Shown piece by piece: positions 58,340-64,000 of a stretch of DNA of 64,000 bases. The first letter of the stretch is position 1; each line of letters begins with the position of its first letter. Origin of the DNA: Anthonomus grandis grandis (Eukaryota; Arthropoda; Insecta; Coleoptera; Curculionidae). The translations under genes were made by a program, and so were the position numbers. The stretch spans positions 5,952,001 through 6,016,000 of the forward strand of contig NC_065553.1 of NCBI RefSeq assembly GCF_022605725.1, given 5' to 3'. Below the pieces are notes generated by a model that was not told the DNA's origin, did not search any database, and saw only the letters and a program-made list of their open reading frames with translations.

Positions 58340-60260
58340 TAATGTCAGAGAATTATAATAATAATAATAATACGTTTATTTGCCAAAACCAAATACAATT
58401 CATCAGAAATAAATATATACTTACCAATAAACAAAAAAAATTACAAAAATTGCCTTCATTAACAATTTGTTAGTGATGTGTGTGTTTTTTTTCTTTTTTT
58501 ACTACACTTGTTAAAAGTAAATAATTATAAATAATGGCATATATTTGAGGTCAGGTATTAAGTAGTGAGTAGTTCACCCCCAAGAAATTAACCCTATTTT
58601 ATAATTAAAAATTGCACCTCCAGTTTTTTATCTTTAAATAGCAGTTTCAATTTTGAATACTATGAAAAAATAAGTCCTTATAAAAACGGCAAAGTTTTAC
58701 TCTGCAAAAAGCATTTTTGGACATAATATACTTAGAGATAGTAAGAAATCATTTTACGTCACACAAAAAAGATATAAATATGTACGTCAGAGGCTTAACA
58801 TACATGAAAAACCATTTTAATACATCTGAAGTACATAAAACATCACTCCAAATGCCTGTAAAAATATTAGAAAATTAATTTTAAATACTGGGATAAAGTT
58901 CTAAATTAAACGCAAAACAATAACATCTAAATTCAGGATGTAGTTTCACAATTTGGGAAAACGTCACAATTAGGTTCATAGAGGTAATTTTGATTTTATT
59001 AACAAGCCTAATTTTTTTTTTAATGATTTTTAGAATATTTTATTTATTGGCGACTTGTTTTTTGATTCTATCCTTGTAGTTTTGATTTAAAGCGTTTTTC
59101 TCCAATTACATTTTAAAGATCATATGAAATCATGTTAAACGCTTTAAAGGACCAATAAATATAGAACATATTTGTCCAATATGTTTTTGTTTCTTTGGAA
59201 CTTTAATTTTTTTCCAACTTCTTGAAGCATGGGGACGAGTTAATGGCTCCAAACCTATTTTATTATTAGAAATGCCTTATATTGAATAATATCAGTTGGA
59301 AAAAATTTATTTTTTTAAATATTATTTTGAGAAGCCAGTTTGGTATGATAAACATAGTGGTTTAATATGAAAATCTCCAACTCCTTCTCAGCTGGTTATT
59401 CCGCAAGTAAATAGAGATTGTATTAACGATTAGTAGATTATCACCAGGTGTTTAATATCTAAATAAATCTTTAGGTACTTTAATTTAGATACCAAACCTC
59501 TGAGCTTTTGAATTACGTATTAAGTGTAAATATTCCATTTAGGATTTTGATCTACAATAATTCCTAAATACTTAATGGTTTCTGTTTCGGGAGTTATGAT
59601 TTTTGGATTAGCTACTAACGGTCCCATTCTAGGAAGCTTATAAGATGTAAAACTAATATATTTTTTTGTCTTTACATTAAGTGAAAGCCGCGGTTGTTGT
59701 GTATCCAATATGAAATATATCTAAGATTGTCACTTATTTACCATATACAAAGTTGCCGTATCATTACAATAACTTACAATCTCTCCATTGGAATTTATTT
59801 TTAAAAGATTATTAACGTATATTATAAAAAGTAGCAGACCTAACACCGTTTCCTAAGGGACTCCATAAGTTACTTTTCGACTTTTACATACTGATTCCCT
59901 ATTGGTGAGGTAATTAAGTAAGTAATCAAACTTTTACAATTTCTTCTTATACCTTTATAGAATTTTAAGTTATAATAAATTTTTCGTAAAATTTTACCAA
60001 TCCACATTTTAAAATCTTTTCTATGATTTTGGATAGACTAAAAATCAAAAAGATCGGTCGAAAATTATTAACATCAGTGTGAGAACCGTTCTTGTATTAT
60101 AATTCCAGTCTTCAGGATATTCGGAAAAACGCAAGTGATAAAACAGAGGTTAATAATGTTTGCTAGTGAATTTCCTTAGCTACTTTTTATAAAGTTTCTG
60201 CTCTTATTCTGTCAAAATTAGGCGATTTATTTTGTTCAAGTTGGTGTATTCTATTTTCCA
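58340..60260 (-). mobile_element. Jockey/CR1-like LINE copy with AT-rich 3' tail
   Basis: Minus-strand order: SPNFDRIRAETL near 60220; FFRIS/NILKTGIII near 60120; NFRPIFLIFSLSKIIEKIL near 60030 (family NFRPISLLSxxSKIxEKxL); ITSPIGNQYVKVEK near 59890; NLWSPLGNGV in place of GVPQGTVLGP; SYCNDTAT near 59765 in place of the YADDT motif; and the open frame 59520-59708 with LSLNVKTKKYISF and IKYLGIIVDQNPKW. The C-terminal region continues to about 58450. A (TAA)n-TTTGC tail at about 58353-58385 marks the 3' end. Catalytic Asp is lost and many frameshifts occur. Confidence 0.8.
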
Positions 60261-60503
60261 CTTCTAAACAATTTGTGTTTGACAAATAAAATGAATATGC
60301 AAGATATTCTATCGGAGAGATATTCTAACTGAGACGTGGCTACCCAAGGTTTACCCGAATAATGTAAATATTCGAAAACAGTAAAACAATGTACACACCT
60401 CACCACGAAAACACTATCACTCACGATTGCTATGGATATTTAAATTTTACTGTACCCATACACAACTATTTAAATCTCGCGCCAATATTGAAAACTTCGG
60501 CTT

Positions 60504-60539
60504 CTTATATATTCGGCTAAAGTCTGTTCCGGAAGATTC
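60504..60539 (-). promoter_or_regulatory. Heat-shock-type promoter module, copy 2
   Basis: On the minus strand GAATCTTCCGGAA (60527-60539) is followed after 15 bases by TATATAAG (60504-60511). Flanking bases on both sides (GGCGAGAATC, GCCGA, AAGAAGC) also match copy 1, so both derive from one dispersed repeat. Confidence 0.6.
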
Positions 60540-60839
60540 TCGCCATCCGTGTTTACGATATCGTTACAATATAATAAGCGTAAAACAATCGTAATTCCTG
60601 TATTGGGATAAAACAAAAAGAGTCGATTCAAAGACTTCATATAAGGGTAGAAAGTAATTGTTTTTTTACTTAGGAAGATATTATGAATGAACTAATCGTG
60701 ATGGATAAGGAAAACAACAATTGACTTAAAAGGTATGAAAAACAAAATTTAAGTAATGAAAAATTACAAAATAAATTACATAATAACATAATTATACAAG
60801 GTGTATTAATTGTTGTTAAATATTTGGTGTCTTCATTTG

Positions 60840-62200
60840 AGAATATCCCTGGATTAAGTCATTGTGCGGATATCAATGCATATAGACTGGGGAGAATACG
60901 ATGACTTTTTCAAAGATTTAGAATATATATTAAAATCTCATCCAAAAAACACCTTATTATAGGGGATTTTAACATTAACTTATTGGATAGAAATTGTTCT
61001 GTGACCAAAGATTAAGTATAGTAATTTATTCATGTTAAATGGTTTTAGTGTAGTAAATCAACTAGGTTTAGCAAATGCAACTGGTGTGACCTCTACTTCG
61101 CGGACTTTGATCATGTGCGCTCATGTTAAATTGGGTCCTTATCAATATGGTTATTTAAAAAATAGTATCACGCTAAGCACAGACATAGACTTAACAAATC
61201 CTATTTTAAATATTCTCAATTCAGCAAATATAGCTGTTGCTATTTTCATTGACTTACGTAAAGCCTTTGATGTCGTGTGTCATTGCTGGATAAATTGGAA
61301 AAATCCAATGGGGCTCTATGGTACCATCCATAAACTAATAAAATCGTATAAAATAAATTGAAGACAATAAATTTAATTGAATGATTTATCAAATTTTATT
61401 CCTAATAATAATAGTGGAGTTTCCCAGGGATATTGGGATCCTTGTTATACACATTATTTGTTTCATAGCACGGGATTTTGGGTTTGCCGATGACACAATG
61501 TAACTTTAATTTGGAAAAAACACTGATATACTCGTACTCTGTTAGGACCAAGTTTTTCATTTTTTAACAAAAATATAAAACTTTAGGAGAAATTATCTCG
61601 CAATCTCAATGCACTCAAGCAGCTATAGTTTGAAGAAAACTGAATTAGCTAAATACTTATTTTAAGTGAAAATTTAAATTATACCTCTTACAGGAGCTAT
61701 TGTTACATAAGCGAAAACTGCAAATTTATAATTCTAATTTTTTGTCAATTATGAGATATTTAATTCCTGTATGGGGTACAACTAATTATAGCAGAATTCA
61801 AACTCTTCAAAATGGTGTAATGGATAAACTTAATTTAACTACATCATTACAGAACTAATACAAATCTAATTTATCATTCCTTAAACATTCATCCTTTGAG
61901 TACAATTTTAAAGATTGAGCAAAGTAAGTTAATTTTTAAAATTAGCCACAATTAGCTTTATTATTACACTATATTATAACATAATTTATAACACAAATAC
62001 AGTGCATGAAAGTAATATTCGACAATATACTAATATTTACTTAGGCCATGTTAGAACAAATCTTGCCTTGCATAATCCACTGTCTCAAGCGTCCATTACC
62101 TTTAATTGCTTACCTGTAGATTATAAAAAACTCTAGTAAAATATTGTATTTGTTTAATCATGCAAAAAAAGCAATTAAAATATAAATGTGTATGTTTTTC
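60840..62200 (+). mobile_element. Jockey/CR1-like LINE with EN end and intact FADD
   Basis: The plus strand reads LIIGDFNINLLDRN near 60960 (endonuclease), then open frame 61032-61361. This begins with MLNGFSVVNQLGLANATGVT (end of endonuclease) and switches directly into GYLKNSITLSTDIDLTNPIL and AIFIDLRKAFDVV (RT motif A), so an internal deletion has fused the two. Downstream are SGVSQGYWDPCYT-like sequence (GVPQG region, about 61410) and GFADDT at 61480-61497, an intact catalytic motif. Thumb and C-terminal blocks follow: YLIPVWGTTNYSRIQTLQN near 61755 and LGHVRTNLALHNPLSQASIT near 62045. Frameshifts are numerous. Confidence 0.8.
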
Positions 62201-62399
62201 GGAAGTTTGACCACATCACTTTATTATATTTCAATAATAAAGATTAAAATACAATTTTCTCAATACTCCAATTTTGTGTACATATGCTATACTAGTGCAT
62301 AGTAAACTTAATTTTAATTTTTGAGCTTGTATTTCCATTGACATTTAAACTAAAATTGTTTGAGATATGCCAAGGTTTATCCTGACCAAAAACCATCAT

Positions 62400-62900
62400 C
62401 ATTAACTCGGATTTTTCACAAAGGAAGATCAAACATGCGGGACACCAAGAAAGTTACAGACAAGAACAATATGTAAATCGGTTATTGTATGCTTATTGGT
62501 ACACACACCTTCACATTTAGTGTCATTCCCGGCCCGTTCTGCCTTATTATTTATGATGCGGCGAGTCAAAGAGTGCAGAATCTGCATAAAGGATTGCATT
62601 TTGCACACGAGACGGTATTTAACAACTAGATGGGTTGTTTAATTATTATTGAGGTTTGACCCGATAGATATGTTTGCTTTTGCGACTGGGAGAGTCTCTA
62701 TTTTATATCAGTAAAAATAAAATCCCACTTCTTCCCCCATCTATTTCGGGCAGCTATTCCGTTTTTTTTTTATTTTCCGGTCACGGTCAGCGTCATAGAA
62801 AAAGATCCGTATAAGCGAGGACACAGCTTGGGCATTAGCATATGTTTAAAATGTGCCGGATCGAGGCTATAAAGGACCTCACGAACTCGCGATTACTTAT
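62400..62900. promoter_or_regulatory. Candidate regulatory island 16
   Basis: A GC-richer block just upstream of the second BCL11 exon, with GGCAGCTATTCCG and CCGGTCACGGTCAGCGTC stretches. The 77-codon frame from 62842 that runs into the exon is out of the BCL11 frame and is not coding. Regulatory role inferred. Confidence 0.3.
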
Positions 62901-63015
62901 CGAGATTGTGGGCCAAGAAGGGCACGAACAACTTGGGGGAACAATTTTAACATCTCTGCCGTTAAGTTTTAAGATTCGGAAATTGAATATTAATGATTGT
63001 TTTTATTTGTTTCAG

Positions 63016-64000
63016 AGCCCAGCAACTACGTGTGCTCTACCTGCAAAGCCCGCCTACACTCGGCATGGCGTCTAGTGCAACACGTGCAACACTCTCACGG
63101 AGTGAAAATCTACGTGGAATCCACCTCGGGCTCCTCGAAAAGCAGCAACTCCATTAACAACCACTCTTCCGGATCTACTTCAAGCAGTTCCTCAGGTTGC
63201 TCCTCCGGGGCTTCTGGTGCTCCCCCGCCAACACCCAACACATTGCGGCATCCATTATTACCCCCTCCAGACTTACATAACCCCTTCGGAGTTGGTGGTT
63301 TACTACGCTTACCACTACCACCACTAAACCCTGGCATGAATCCCGCCATGCCCCCGGCACCACTATTTTCTCGGCCAGATCACCATTACCGCATCGATCA
63401 ATTGGTCAGTGAACAATTTAGACACCACGGCTTAAACTTAGCTGCAGCGGCAGCAGCTGTAGCTGCTCAAGGAGTACCACAGCCGCACAGCTTTCCATCG
63501 CCAGCTGCGGATCGAGCTAGTTCAGTAACGAACTTACCACCAAGGGATCGGAATACACCCAATCAACCCTTATCACTGGAACCGCAACTGGATTTTTACT
63601 CACAGCGGTTGAGAGCATTAGCAGGAACAACAAGTCCTGGGGTAGCACAGGCGAGCTCCCCGAGCCCCAGGAAGCTCTCACCGCCTTTTACCAGTCCCTC
63701 GCCCTTGCAAGTGCCGCCAAACAATCTTAGCTCTACTAGCAGCAATGGTAATCCCTTACACAATAACAACAACAATCACAGTTCGAGCAGTAGTCGTCCT
63801 CCAAGCACGTCACCGCCAAACAAAAGTTCTGGAGATGAACAACTGGTAAACACTCCTAGATCAGCATCTACCCCACCGGGGAAACCTGGGTCACCAAGAA
63901 ACTCTTCTTCGGCAGATGTAGTACACTCATGCGAGTACTGTGGTAAAAAATTCAGATACCTCAATAACTTAGAGGTACACCGTAGATCCCACACAGGAGA
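63016..64000 (+). CDS. BCL11: BCL11-type transcription factor, large exon (partial)
   Basis: The exon follows the acceptor TTTATTTGTTTCAG. Its first two bases complete a Glu codon from the previous exon, giving EPSNYVCSTCK, the counterpart of vertebrate BCL11A DEPSSYTCTTCK. The first C2H2 finger is C-x2-C-x12-H-x4-H (63033-63098), followed by HGVKIYVE (vertebrate HGLRIYLE). A Ser/Gly/Pro-rich linker follows, with conserved islands DLHNPFG and LDFYSQRLRALAG (vertebrate DFSRRLRELAG), an Ala run (AAAAAAVAA) and an Asn/Ser-rich tract. At the end lies a canonical C2H2 finger (63930-63992, CEYCGKKF with HRRSH) and the TGE linker into the next finger, beyond the window. It stays open for all 327 codons. 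It binds DNA in the nucleus through the C-terminal fingers. The minus-strand frames here are shadows. Confidence 0.95.

Noticed and set aside
62842..63075. 77-codon frame entering the second BCL11 exon
   Set aside because: It is in a different frame from the conserved zinc-finger reading and crosses the splice acceptor.
63110..63349. 79-codon minus-strand frame (Gly/Pro/Glu-rich) over the BCL11 exon
   Set aside because: It is a shadow of the Ser/Pro-rich plus-strand linker, which is conserved with vertebrate BCL11.
1..64000. tRNA, rRNA, CRISPR array, bacterial operon or defence system
   Set aside because: No T-loop/anticodon pattern, spacer-repeat pattern or multi-gene operon was found. The base composition, introns and elements are those of an insect nuclear genome.

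Overview
The window is insect genomic DNA, most likely from a beetle or another holometabolous insect. It is very AT-rich, full of decayed insect-type retrotransposons, and holds two exons of one conserved gene with GT-AG introns. No tRNA, rRNA, CRISPR array or bacterial operon was seen.

The only gene I can name is on the + strand: an ortholog of the zinc-finger transcription factor BCL11 (vertebrate BCL11A/BCL11B, Drosophila CG9650). An internal exon (40986-41513) carries the N-terminal CCHC finger. The next exon (63016 to the window end) carries the first C2H2 finger, a long proline/serine/asparagine-rich linker and the start of the paired fingers. The exons join in frame across an intron of 21,502 bp. 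Everything before 40986 is upstream intron or flank. The start codon exon was not found, and the 3' end lies beyond the window.

The rest is intron filled with broken mobile elements. Non-LTR fragments of jockey/CR1-like type lie at about 22.8, 27.2, 28.3, 31.9, 33.9, 36.5, 43.2, 47.2, 58.3 and 60.8 kb. RTE-type pieces lie at 7-9, 35.2 and 37.7-38.3 kb. There is also a BEL/Pao integrase region (16.3-18.0 kb), a Penelope-like element with a GIY-YIG domain (20.5-21.4 kb), a mariner-type transposase fragment (54.4-54.8 kb), a terminal-inverted-repeat DNA element (49940-51414) with a nested GC-rich hairpin array, and three copies of a foldback repeat with G-rich arms (2.2, 13.6 and 55.6 kb). Every RT reading frame seen is broken.

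Between the repeats lie about sixteen islands of 250-600 bp that are clearly less AT-rich and look single-copy. In a large intron of a developmental transcription factor these are the best candidates for cis-regulatory elements.

The items most worth checking are: the recurrent head-to-head RTE arrangement; the hairpin array inside the TIR element; two dispersed copies of a heat-shock-type promoter module; the foldback/G-quadruplex family; a possible antisense 66-residue membrane microprotein at 21893-22093; and the NAGNAG/GYNGYN tandem splice sites of the 41-kb exon.
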